Positions 49,590 to 57,338 of a DNA stretch of 64,000 bases are shown piece by piece; position 1 is the first letter of the stretch; each line of letters begins with the position of its first letter. A model generated the notes under the pieces. The model had not been told where the DNA came from and did not search any database. It worked only from the letters and a program-made list of their open reading frames with translations. A program made the position numbers and the translations under genes. This stretch comes from an uncultured Dysosmobacter sp. (GTDB lineage Bacteria; Bacillota; Clostridia; Oscillospirales; Oscillospiraceae), in the NCBI GenBank assembly GCA_934590165.1, contig CAKTOO010000015.1, forward strand, positions 1-64,000, read 5' to 3'.

Positions 49590-50453
49590 ATGAAAACCGG
49601 ACTGGTCCTGGAGGGCGGCGCTTTCCGCACCATTTTTTCCTCCGGTGTGTGCGACGCTTTTCTGGACGCGAACCTGCCCCTGCCGGATTACACCGTAGGC
49701 GTTTCCGCCGGTATCACCTACGGCGTCAGCTACCTCTCCCGTCAGAGCCGGCGCAACCTGCGCGTCCTCACCACATATGCCAATGACCGGCGGTACATGG
49801 GGCTTGGCAACTATCTCCGGCCCGGCAACCGCTCCTACTTTGGGTTGGAATTTTCCTACGAGACCATCCCCAACCAGCTGGACCCCTTTGACCACGACAC
49901 CTTCGAAGCCTATCCCGGCACAGTGGAGGCCGTGGTGACCAACCTGGCCACCGGACGGGCGGACTATCTGCCGGTACCCCGGCGGGACCAGCACAACCTG
50001 CTGCTTCAAGCCACCTGCGCCATTCCCCTCATGTTCCCGGTATACCATCTGGACGGCCAGCCCTACCTGGACGGCGGCTGCGCCGACGCCATCCCCTGGA
50101 AGCGGGCTTTTGATCAGGGCTGTGACCGGGTGGTGGTGCTGCTGACCCGGGAGCGGAGCTACCGCAAGGATGCCGAACGGCTGATGCCCATCCTGCGCAG
50201 GGCCTTCCGGCAATACCCCGCCTTTTTGGAGACCATGTCCACCCGGGCGGAGCGGTACAACCGCTGCCGGGAAGAGCTGTTCGACCTGGAACGGGAGGGA
50301 AAGGTCCTGGTCATCGCGCCGGAGAGCACCGCCGGCTTCTCCCGGACGGAGCGGGACACGGAAAAAATCCGCCGCATGTGGCAGTCCGGCTACTTCACCG
50401 GCCGCCGGGCCGCGGAGGACGTGCAGGCGTTTTGGACAAGCGAAGCTCTGTAA
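49590..50453 (+). CDS. Patatin-like phospholipase family protein
   Basis: A 287-residue protein with the patatin set: oxyanion loop LEGGAFR (7-13), nucleophile elbow GVSAG with Ser39 (37-41), and the catalytic Asp in YLDGGCADA (about 162). It resembles the YjjU/RssA group of bacterial patatins, which hydrolyse acyl lipids in the cytoplasm. GGAAGTGA is eight bases before the ATG at 49590; an upstream in-frame GTG is closer to that site and less likely. Confidence 0.9.
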   Translation: MKTGLVLEGGAFRTIFSSGVCDAFLDANLPLPDYTVGVSAGITYGVSYLSRQSRRNLRVLTTYANDRRYMGLGNYLRPGNRSYFGLEFSYETIPNQLDPFDHDTFEAYPGTVEAVVTNLATGRADYLPVPRRDQHNLLLQATCAIPLMFPVYHLDGQPYLDGGCADAIPWKRAFDQGCDRVVVLLTRERSYRKDAERLMPILRRAFRQYPAFLETMSTRAERYNRCREELFDLEREGKVLVIAPESTAGFSRTERDTEKIRRMWQSGYFTGRRAAEDVQAFWTSEAL

Positions 50454-50462
50454 ATTTGCGTA

Positions 50463-50499
50463 CAAACGCTCCCTATCCTTGGGGAGCGTTTGCTTTTTA
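50463..50499 (+). terminator. Terminator after the patatin-like gene
   Basis: CAAACGCTCCC (50463-50473) pairs with GGGAGCGTTTG (50482-50492), then T5. Confidence 0.88.
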
Positions 50500-50597
50500 C
50501 ACAAATGTTTTTCGTTTGCATTATGCGCATTGTCGGTTATTTTACGCAAAATTTACAAAAGTCTCTTTCTCCTCTTCTCATGCCGGCTGTTTCCTTA

Positions 50598-50603
50598 TAT
50601 AAT
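50598..50603 (+). promoter_or_regulatory. Likely -10 element of the Na/Pi cotransporter gene
   Basis: A perfect TATAAT lies 67 bases before the start. The matching -35 (TTCTCA, 17 bases upstream) is weak, so the promoter may need an activator. Confidence 0.5.
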
Positions 50604-50669
50604 AGAAATGCTGTGAGCTGTTTACCGCTGCGGTGCGGCGAAAGAACGGAAACAAGAAGGAGAATATGC

Positions 50670-52418
50670 ATGGATATTTTTTCCATTTTTACCCTCTGTG
50701 GGGGGCTGGCCTTTTTCCTGTACGGCATGACCACCATGTCCAAGAGCCTGGAAAAAATGGCCGGCGGCAAGCTGGAGCGCATTTTGAAGCGCATGACCTC
50801 CAATCCCCTGAAAAGCCTGCTGCTGGGCGCGGGCATTACCATCGCCATTCAGTCCTCCTCGGCCATGACGGTCATGCTGGTGGGCTTGGTGAACTCCGGC
50901 GTCATGGAGCTGGGCCAGACCATCGGCGTCATCATGGGCTCCAACATCGGCACCACCCTGACGGCGTGGATCTTGTCCCTGACAGGCATCCAGAGCGAGA
51001 ACGTCTTTGTGAACCTGCTGAAGCCGGAGAACTTCTCCCCTGTCATTGCCCTGGCGGGCATTATCCTCATCATGGGCTCCAAAAAGCAGCGGCGCCGGGA
51101 CGTGGGCCGCATTATGGTAGGCTTTTCCATTTTGATGTACGGCATGGAGCTGATGAAAAACGCCGTCAGTCCCCTGGCGGATATGCCGGAATTCTCCAAC
51201 CTGCTCACCGCCTTTAACAACCCCCTTTTAGGCGTCGCGGTGGGCGCCGTGTTCACCGGCATCATCCAGTCCTCCGCCGCCTCTGTGGGTATTTTACAGG
51301 CGCTGGCCCTCACCGGCTCCATCACCTACGGCATGGCCATCCCCATTATCATGGGCCAGAACATCGGCACCTGTGTCACGGCCCTTATCTCTGCCATCGG
51401 CGTCTCCCGCAACGCCAAGCGGGTGTCTGCCATCCACATCTCCTTCAACGTCATCGGCACGGTGGTCTGCCTGATCCTGTTTTACGGTGGTAACCTGCTG
51501 TTCCATTTCTCCTTTATGACTGCGCCCGTGGGCGCCGTGGGCATCGCCTTCTGCCACACGGTATTCAATGTGCTGACCACCCTGTTGCTGCTGCCCTTCT
51601 CCCGCCAGCTGGAAAAGCTGGCGCGGAGGATGGTCAAGTCCGAGAGCAAAGCCGAGCAGTTCGCCTTCCTGGACCCCCGCCTGCTGCGGACGCCCGGTGT
51701 GGCCATCAGCGAGTGCGTGTCCATGGCCAACTGCATGGGGGACCTGGCCCACCATAACCTGCTGCTGTCTCTCCAGCAGCTGACGGATTACAGCGAGGAG
51801 CGGGAAGCGGAGATCACCGCCAACGAGGACAAGCTGGACATCTACGAGGACCGCCTGGGCAGCTACCTGGTGCAGATCTCCCAGCACGGCGTGTCCATGA
51901 ACGATATCCGCACCGTCTCCCGCCTGCTCCACGCCATCGGCGACTTCGAGCGCATCGGCGACCACGCCCTGAACTTACAGGAATCCGCCCAGGAGATCCA
52001 CGACAAGGACATCCGCTTCTCCGACAGCGCCGAGGCAGAGCTCCAGGTATTGATGGACGCCCTGAAGGACATCCTGGACCGCTCCTTCTCCTGCTTCATC
52101 GCCGACGATGTGGATGCGGCCCTCACAGTGGAGCCTTTGGAGGAGACCATCGACCGCCTGATCGAGGAGGTCCGGATGCGCCACATCCAGCGGCTCCAGA
52201 CCGGCGGCTGCACCATTCAGTTGGGCTTTGTCCTCAGTGACCTGCTCACCAACTTCGAACGTGTCTCCGACCACTGTTCCAACATTGCCGTCTGCGTCAT
52301 TGAGGAGCGAGACGCCAATCTGGACCGCCACGCTTACCTCCACGACCTGAAGTCCGACGGCACCTTCGCCCAGCGTCTGACCCAGGACTTGGAAACATAC
52401 AGTCTTCCCCAGCTTTAA
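50670..52418 (+). CDS. Na/Pi cotransporter family protein with PhoU-like domain
   Basis: A 582-residue protein. Its membrane part has the two NptA/Na-Pi repeats with QSSSAMTVMLVGLVNSG (about 68-84) and GIIQSSAASVGILQALA (about 200-216), and about nine helices. The C-terminal 220 residues are a PhoU-like helical domain (HAIGDFERIGDHALNLQ, NFERVSDHCSNIAV). Such proteins import phosphate with sodium. GAAGGAG precedes the ATG at 50670; a longer open frame upstream crosses the promoter. Confidence 0.93.
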   Translation: MDIFSIFTLCGGLAFFLYGMTTMSKSLEKMAGGKLERILKRMTSNPLKSLLLGAGITIAIQSSSAMTVMLVGLVNSGVMELGQTIGVIMGSNIGTTLTAWILSLTGIQSENVFVNLLKPENFSPVIALAGIILIMGSKKQRRRDVGRIMVGFSILMYGMELMKNAVSPLADMPEFSNLLTAFNNPLLGVAVGAVFTGIIQSSAASVGILQALALTGSITYGMAIPIIMGQNIGTCVTALISAIGVSRNAKRVSAIHISFNVIGTVVCLILFYGGNLLFHFSFMTAPVGAVGIAFCHTVFNVLTTLLLLPFSRQLEKLARRMVKSESKAEQFAFLDPRLLRTPGVAISECVSMANCMGDLAHHNLLLSLQQLTDYSEEREAEITANEDKLDIYEDRLGSYLVQISQHGVSMNDIRTVSRLLHAIGDFERIGDHALNLQESAQEIHDKDIRFSDSAEAELQVLMDALKDILDRSFSCFIADDVDAALTVEPLEETIDRLIEEVRMRHIQRLQTGGCTIQLGFVLSDLLTNFERVSDHCSNIAVCVIEERDANLDRHAYLHDLKSDGTFAQRLTQDLETYSLPQL

Positions 52419-52425
52419 ATGAGAC

Positions 52426-52462
52426 AAGCAGCCCGGAAAGCAAAGCTTTCCGGGCTGCTTTT
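52426..52462. terminator. Bidirectional terminator between the Na/Pi and reductase genes
   Basis: AAGCAGCCCGGAAAGC (52426-52441) pairs with GCTTTCCGGGCTGCTT (52445-52460) around AAA. Confidence 0.9.
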
Positions 52463-53387
52463 ATGCATTCTGCCTCTCCAGATACGCCGCCGCCATGTGG
52501 GCGGCCACAGCGCCGTCCGCAGCGGCGGTGACGACCTGCCGCAGGCGCTTTGCCCGCACATCCCCGGCGGCAAACACGCCGGGCAGCGCTGTGGCGGTGG
52601 TCTCGTCCGCCAATACATAGCCCGCCGGGTCCAGCGGCAGCTGACCCGCCAGCAGAGCCGTCTCCGGCTGGCGGCCGATGGCCACAAACACACCGGAGCA
52701 GGGAAGGATGCGGCGCGCTCCGGTGACAAGGTCCCGGTACCGTAGGCCGGTCACCGCCTTCTCTCCCTCCACAGCCTCCACAGCGGCGTTCCAGAGGAAG
52801 TCCACGTTTTTCATACGCTCCAGCGCCTGGGCGGCCTGCCGCTCCGCCCGCAGTGTATTCCGCCGGTGGACCACTGTCACATGGCGGCACAGGCGGCAGA
52901 GAGTCAGCGCCTCGGACACGGCGGAATTGCCTCCGCCCACCACCGCCACGTCCCGCCCCCGGAAAAACGCGCCGTCGCAGGCGGCGCAGAAGCTGACACC
53001 ATGGCCCCGCAGGCCATCTTCGCCGGGGACACCCAGCTTTCTGGGACCGGCGCCGGCGGCGTAGATGAGCGCTCGGCCGGTAAAGGTCCCGGCGGCGGTC
53101 TCCGCCAGCTTTTCCGGTCCCGTCAGGCCCAGTGCCAGCACCTGGGCCAGCACTGTGGCCGCGCCGGACCGCTCCGCCCCCCGCCGCATCCGCTCCGCCA
53201 GACGCCAGCCCTCCACCGCCTCCGGTTCCCCGGGATAATTCTCCACCGACTCCGCCGCGGCCAGCTGGCCGCCGGGCGCGGTACCCTCCAGCACCAAAGT
53301 GGTCAGGCCGCTTCGGGCAGCATACAGCGCCGCCGCGTGTCCTGCCGGGCCGCCGCCCACGATCAGCACATCCGCATTTTGTTCCAT
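52461..53387 (-). CDS. Thioredoxin reductase-like FAD/NAD(P) oxidoreductase
   Basis: A 308-residue flavoprotein with the FAD loop IVGGGPAGHAAALYAAR (9-25), the redox motif FCAACDG (Cys134 and Cys137), the NADPH loop VVGGGNSAVSEAL (150-162) and the C-terminal GVFAAGDVR. Length and order match low-molecular-weight thioredoxin reductases; the CAAC in place of CATC or CAVC is mildly unusual. No thioredoxin gene lies beside it, so the partner is unknown. It is divergent from rubrerythrin, hinting at shared oxidative-stress control. Confidence 0.9.
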   Translation of the reverse strand: MEQNADVLIVGGGPAGHAAALYAARSGLTTLVLEGTAPGGQLAAAESVENYPGEPEAVEGWRLAERMRRGAERSGAATVLAQVLALGLTGPEKLAETAAGTFTGRALIYAAGAGPRKLGVPGEDGLRGHGVSFCAACDGAFFRGRDVAVVGGGNSAVSEALTLCRLCRHVTVVHRRNTLRAERQAAQALERMKNVDFLWNAAVEAVEGEKAVTGLRYRDLVTGARRILPCSGVFVAIGRQPETALLAGQLPLDPAGYVLADETTATALPGVFAAGDVRAKRLRQVVTAAADGAVAAHMAAAYLERQNA

Positions 53388-53479
53388 ACCAGCACCGTCC
53401 TTTCAGGTATAGTATGGCGTTTCCTGAGAAAAATACCCCTACCCTCGGTATCATCGAAACAGGAGGAATGATCGTACCC

Positions 53480-54088
53480 ATGGAACTGACTGACAGTGAG
53501 ACTTTGAAAAACCTCATGCGGGCGTTCGCCGGCGAGAGTCAGGCCCGCAACCGCTATACCTTTGCCGCCTCTTTATGCAGGCAGCAAAGCCTGCCCGTTC
53601 TGGAAGCGGTGTTTCAATTTACCGCCAACCAGGAAAAGGAACACGCCGAGATCTTTTACAACCACATGAGGCCGGCAGCCGGCAGCACCGTCTCCATGGA
53701 CGGAGGCTATCCCGTGGACCTGGCGGCCAGCGCCCTCCAGTTGCTGCGCCGGGCCCAGCACAATGAATACGAGGAGTTCGACCCGGTATACCCCGCCTTT
53801 GCCGAAACAGCCCGGTCGGAGGGCTTTGCGGAGATCGCCGCCTCCTTCCAGCGCATCGCCGCCATTGAGCAGACCCACGGAAACCGCTTCGGCTATTTGG
53901 CTGACCTGCTGGAGCGGGAGAAGCTGTTTGTTTCCGATGCCGCCTGCGGCTGGATGTGCCTGAACTGCGGCCATATCCACCAGGGCACGGAAGCGCCGAA
54001 GCTCTGCCCTGTGTGCCAGCACCAGCAGGGTTATTTCATCCGCCTGGAGTTGGCCCCCTGGGGCGGCGCGGCGGTTTTGGGGAGGTGA
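53480..54088 (+). CDS. rbr: Rubrerythrin family protein
   Basis: A 202-residue protein: a ferritin-like four-helix domain (RAFAGESQARNRYTFAA, then ANQEKEHAEIFYNH, and a second helix pair with EIAASFQRIAAIEQTHGNRF) giving the di-iron ligands, then a C-terminal rubredoxin knuckle WMCLNCGHIHQG and LCPVCQHQQGYF. Rubrerythrins reduce hydrogen peroxide in anaerobes. The ATG at 53480 gives the normal start; AGGAGG lies 13 bases upstream, and an ATG at 53468 is too close to it. A 51-residue gene follows six bases later. Confidence 0.93.
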   Translation: MELTDSETLKNLMRAFAGESQARNRYTFAASLCRQQSLPVLEAVFQFTANQEKEHAEIFYNHMRPAAGSTVSMDGGYPVDLAASALQLLRRAQHNEYEEFDPVYPAFAETARSEGFAEIAASFQRIAAIEQTHGNRFGYLADLLEREKLFVSDAACGWMCLNCGHIHQGTEAPKLCPVCQHQQGYFIRLELAPWGGAAVLGR

Positions 54089-54093
54089 TTGCC

Positions 54094-54249
54094 ATGGCTT
54101 ACGTGGACCCCAAGCTGCGGCCCCGGCTGGAGAGCCTCTCCCCGGAGCTGCGGGCCGCCATTCTGGCCCGGAACGTACCCCTGCACACCCTGCGGGACCT
54201 CATCGGCGTGCTGGAGGAGCTGGTCACAGAGGCTGAAGCCACGCCATAG
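54094..54249 (+). CDS. Small hypothetical protein co-transcribed with rubrerythrin
   Basis: A 51-residue helical, acidic protein beginning MAYVDPKLRPRLESLSPEL and ending ELVTEAEATP. GGGGAGG precedes the ATG by about nine bases, and it begins five bases after the rubrerythrin stop, before a strong terminator. I do not recognise a family. The coupling suggests a role with rubrerythrin, not shown by sequence. Confidence 0.7.
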   Translation: MAYVDPKLRPRLESLSPELRAAILARNVPLHTLRDLIGVLEELVTEAEATP

Positions 54250-54254
54250 GCGGG

Positions 54255-54288
54255 AAAGGAGGGCGGATATCCGCCCTCCTTTCTTTTG
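54255..54288 (+). terminator. Terminator after the rubrerythrin operon
   Basis: A 28-base perfect palindrome centred on GATATC (54255-54282), then CTTTTG. Confidence 0.88.
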
Positions 54289-54552
54289 AATATTCATTTT
54301 TATATTCATTTCCATTCTCCGAAAGCATGGTAAAATTGCACATCTGCGTTGCAAAATTCCCTGGTTTTCCAGGCGTTTATTTGACAGCTCCGCCAATTCT
54401 CACCAAATAAATATTCATTTTTAACGAAAAAGTATTGACATTCCATATGCAACGTGGTAAGGTTAGGCATGTTCCAAGGGAAGGACGCTTCCCCCTGTAT
54501 CATCGATTCTCCCGCTATGCGGGAAAAACATTTTGGAAGAGGATGAACGATC
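54289..54552 (+). promoter_or_regulatory. Repeat-rich control region of the amino-acid transporter
   Basis: TTGACA (54435-54440) and TAAGGT (54458-54463) are 17 bases apart, with an upstream TGG. AATATTCATTTTTA occurs exactly at 54289-54302 and 54410-54423, and a further ATATTCATTT at 54302-54311, with a TGAATATTCA palindrome at 54287-54296. These resemble arginine-box half sites (TATTCA), suggesting an ArgR-type regulator, but spacing is not standard. No gene is present. Confidence 0.5.
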
Positions 54553-55452
54553 ATGAAAAAACTGTTTGCGTTGCTGCTGACGCTGGCAATGGTCCTGTCT
54601 CTGGCCGCCTGCGGCAGCAAGAAGGAAGAAGCCCCCGCCGAGACTCCCGCCGAAGAGCCCGCTGAAAAGAGCGAGGGTTGGTGGAAGGATGAACTGACCA
54701 CCGTGACCGACGGCGTGCTGACCGTGGCCACCAGCCCCGACTTCGCCCCCTATGAGTTCTATGCCATCGGCGAGGACGGCACCCCCACTCTGGCCGGCTT
54801 CGACATGGCCCTGGCCCAGTACATCGCTGACTATATGGGCCTGGAGCTGGAAGTCATCCCCATGGATTTTGACGGCGTGTTGACCGAGCTGGCCACCAAG
54901 ACCGTGGACCTGGGCATGGCTGGCCTGAGCCCTGATCCCAAGCGTGCCGACGCCATGGACTTTTCCGACCTGTATTACAAGGGTGGCCAGTCCTTCGTGT
55001 GTGTGAAGGGCAACGCCGACAAGTTCACCTCTCTGGAGGACACCAATAAGGCTGAATATTCCATCGGCGCCCAGACCGGCTCCATCCAGATGGACCTGGC
55101 CAACGAGAACTCTCCCGACGCCGACATCATCGCCCTGCCTAAGGTCACCGACCTGATCTCCGAGCTGCTGACCGGCAAGCTGGACGGCGCTTACATTGAG
55201 ACCGACGTGGCCAAGAGCTATCAGAAGAACTACCCCGAGCTGGAGATCGTCCTGGATGTTCCCTATGACAGTGAAGGCTCCGCCATCGGCGTGAGCAAGA
55301 GCAACGAGGCGCTGCTGGCCGCCGTCAACGAGGCTGTGGCCGCCGCTCTGTCCGACGGCAGCATGGAGACCTTTGTGGCCGAGGCCAACGAGCTGGCTTC
55401 CGGCGAAAAGTACGAGGGCCTGCTGGACGCCAATGGCCAGGTGCAGCAGTAA
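54553..55452 (+). CDS. Polar amino-acid ABC transporter substrate-binding lipoprotein
   Basis: A 299-residue SBP_bac_3 protein. Residues 1-20 are a lipoprotein signal ending LAAC (Cys20), followed by a Glu/Pro/Ala linker. The binding core has TSPDFAPYEFY, GFDMALAQYIADYMGLELEVIPMDFDGVLTEL and the C-terminal GEKYEGLL. It captures amino acids outside the cell and is highly expressed, judging by its biased codons. AGAGGATGAACG precedes the ATG. The permease and ATPase follow; the hairpin between them probably raises the binding-protein level. Confidence 0.93.
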   Translation: MKKLFALLLTLAMVLSLAACGSKKEEAPAETPAEEPAEKSEGWWKDELTTVTDGVLTVATSPDFAPYEFYAIGEDGTPTLAGFDMALAQYIADYMGLELEVIPMDFDGVLTELATKTVDLGMAGLSPDPKRADAMDFSDLYYKGGQSFVCVKGNADKFTSLEDTNKAEYSIGAQTGSIQMDLANENSPDADIIALPKVTDLISELLTGKLDGAYIETDVAKSYQKNYPELEIVLDVPYDSEGSAIGVSKSNEALLAAVNEAVAAALSDGSMETFVAEANELASGEKYEGLLDANGQVQQ

Positions 55453-55472
55453 ACGAACCTGAAACAATGTCA

Positions 55473-55504
55473 AATTCCTCCCCCCAGAACTGGGGGGAGG
55501 AATT
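55473..55504 (+). terminator. Intra-operon hairpin after the binding-protein gene
   Basis: AATTCCTCCCCCCA pairs with TGGGGGGAGGAATT around GAAC, with a late T5. It probably terminates part of the transcripts or stabilises the upstream message, giving more binding protein than permease. Confidence 0.75.
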
Positions 55505-55549
55505 GATGTGTTTTTCGCGTCCCTGACTCTATTTTGAAAGGAGCCCCTC

Positions 55550-56335
55550 ATGGACCACTTTATCCAACTGTCGAATTTTTCGAAGATCGTGCCCTACGCG
55601 CAAATGTTTGAGCAGGGCGTTGTGGTCACAATTTTGCTGTCCCTGTTCACGGTGCTCATCGGCTTTGTGCTGGCTTTGGTGCTGGCCCTGATGCGGATGT
55701 CCAACGTCCGGCCTTTCCGCGCCCTGGGTCTGGACAAGGACGGCCACCTGCGGGACGGCGGCTTTTTGGTGACCCTCAGCAAATTCAATCCCCTCAGCTT
55801 CCTGGCCACCGCCTATGTGGAGATCCTGCGCTCCACCCCCGTGATCGTGCAGGTCATGATCATTTATTACGGCGTATTCGGCATCATCGACCTGCCCCGT
55901 TTCACCGTGTTCGGCTTTATCAAGTTTGAGCGTTTCTTCCCCGGCGTTGTAGCCCTGGGTATGAACTCCGGCGCGTACCTGTGTGAGATCATCCGCTCCG
56001 GCCTCCAGTCCGTGGACGGCGGCCAGACGGAGGCCGCCCGCTCCCTGGGCCTGACTCAGAAGCAGAATCTGCGGTTCATCATCCTGCCCCAGGCGGTTAA
56101 AAACATTCTGCCCGCCATCGCCAACGAGTTCGTGGTCATCATCAAGGAATCCGCCATTACATACACCATCGGCGTGCAGGACATCATGTCCGCCGTCCAG
56201 CAGGTGAAGGGTGCCACCTTTGTCATTATTGAGCCTCTGCTGGTGGCAACAGCCATTTATTTCTGCCTGTGCTTCCCCACCTCCAAGGTCATTGCCTATT
56301 TTGAAAGGAGAATGAGCCGTGGCGACAAGAGATAG
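55550..56335 (+). CDS. Polar amino-acid ABC transporter permease
   Basis: A 261-residue permease with about five helices of the HisM/GlnP type: LRSTPVIVQVMIIYYGVF near residue 95, and the EAA loop QTEAARSLGLTQKQNLRFIILPQAVKNILPA near 160-190. A 25-residue loop in the first half (GLDKDGHLRDGG) is longer than usual. It forms the channel for the amino-acid transporter. AAAGGAG precedes the ATG. Confidence 0.92.
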   Translation: MDHFIQLSNFSKIVPYAQMFEQGVVVTILLSLFTVLIGFVLALVLALMRMSNVRPFRALGLDKDGHLRDGGFLVTLSKFNPLSFLATAYVEILRSTPVIVQVMIIYYGVFGIIDLPRFTVFGFIKFERFFPGVVALGMNSGAYLCEIIRSGLQSVDGGQTEAARSLGLTQKQNLRFIILPQAVKNILPAIANEFVVIIKESAITYTIGVQDIMSAVQQVKGATFVIIEPLLVATAIYFCLCFPTSKVIAYFERRMSRGDKR

Positions 56336-57095
56336 TCTCATCCAGGTCACCGACCTGAAAAAATACTACAACAAGGGCGTCATCAAGGCTCTGGACGGCG
56401 TTTCGGTCAATATCGACCGCGGCGACGTGATGGTGGTCATCGGCCCCTCCGGCTCCGGCAAGTCAACGTTCCTGCGCAGCTTGAATCTGCTGGAGGAACC
56501 CACCAGCGGCTCCATCGTCTTTGATGGCGTGGATATCACCAAGAAAAAGGTGAAAAACGCCCAGGGCAAGCTGGTAAAGCTGGACATCGACCAGCACCGC
56601 CAGAAAATGGGCATGGTGTTCCAGCACTTCAACCTGTTCCCCCACATGACCATTCTGGACAACATGACCCTGGCCCCCATCCAGGTCAAGCATATGGACA
56701 AGGCCGCCGCCGTGGAAAAGGCCCTGGCCCTGCTGGACCGTGTTGGCCTGAAGGACCGCGCCGGCGCCTATCCCATTCAGCTCTCCGGCGGCCAGAAGCA
56801 GCGTGTGGCCATCGTCCGGGCCCTGGCCATGGAGCCGGAGGTCATGCTGTTTGACGAGCCCACCTCCGCCCTGGACCCCGAAATGGTGGGCGAAGTGCTG
56901 GAGGTCATGCGGCAGCTGGCCCAGGAGGGCATGACCATGGTGGTGGTCACCCACGAGATGGGCTTTGCCCGGGAAGTGGGCAACCGGGTGCTGTTCATGG
57001 CAGACGGCAAACTGCTGGAGGAGGGCACTCCGGAGGACATTTTCACAAATCCCCAGCATCCCAGACTGCAGGACTTTTTGAGCAAAGTTCTTTGA
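56319..57095 (+). CDS. Polar amino-acid ABC transporter ATPase
   Basis: A 258-residue ABC ATPase with Walker A GPSGSGKSTFLRSLNLLE (about 43-60), GMVFQHFNLFPHMT, signature LSGGQKQRVAIVRALAM and Walker B VMLFDEPTSALDPE. It most resembles GlnQ/HisP. Starts at GTG with AAAGGAG eight bases upstream, overlapping the permease end by seventeen bases. It completes the three-gene transporter. Confidence 0.93.
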   Translation: MATRDSLIQVTDLKKYYNKGVIKALDGVSVNIDRGDVMVVIGPSGSGKSTFLRSLNLLEEPTSGSIVFDGVDITKKKVKNAQGKLVKLDIDQHRQKMGMVFQHFNLFPHMTILDNMTLAPIQVKHMDKAAAVEKALALLDRVGLKDRAGAYPIQLSGGQKQRVAIVRALAMEPEVMLFDEPTSALDPEMVGEVLEVMRQLAQEGMTMVVVTHEMGFAREVGNRVLFMADGKLLEEGTPEDIFTNPQHPRLQDFLSKVL

Positions 57096-57102
57096 CCGTT
57101 CA

Positions 57103-57316
57103 AGGGCACGTACTTCCGTGCGTGCCCTCAGCCTGTCGAAAAAGTCTTTTCGACAGGCTGAGCAAGTTTTTTCGAACTCTATGAGTTCGAGAAAACTTAG
57201 ATTAAAAACGAAAGGCACCCCTCCTGGGTTTCTTTCGTAACTATCTTCCTTCCCGTTATACAAGGGTTTCGGCTTTTTTGACAGTCTCAGGGCACGCACT
57301 TCCGTGCGTGCCCTTT
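57103..57316. repeat. Cluster of five palindromic hairpins
   Basis: Five inverted repeats in about 215 bases: a 25-base GGGCACG...GTGCCCT palindrome at 57104-57128, CAGCCTGTCGAAAA/TTTTCGACAGGCTG at 57129-57160, a 16-bp stem with one mismatch at 57164-57198, ACGAAAG/CTTTCGT at 57208-57238, and a near copy of the first at 57289-57314 followed by T4. The duplicated first motif and the tiling of stems suggest a REP/MITE-like repeat inserted after the transporter operon; the ends also work as terminators. Confidence 0.6.
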
Positions 57317-57338
57317 TATCAGAAAGGAAGCGTTGCGT

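Noticed and set aside
57103..57316. CRISPR array
   Set aside because: The repeated palindromes are unequal and there is no regular spacing of direct repeats or spacers, and no cas gene is nearby.
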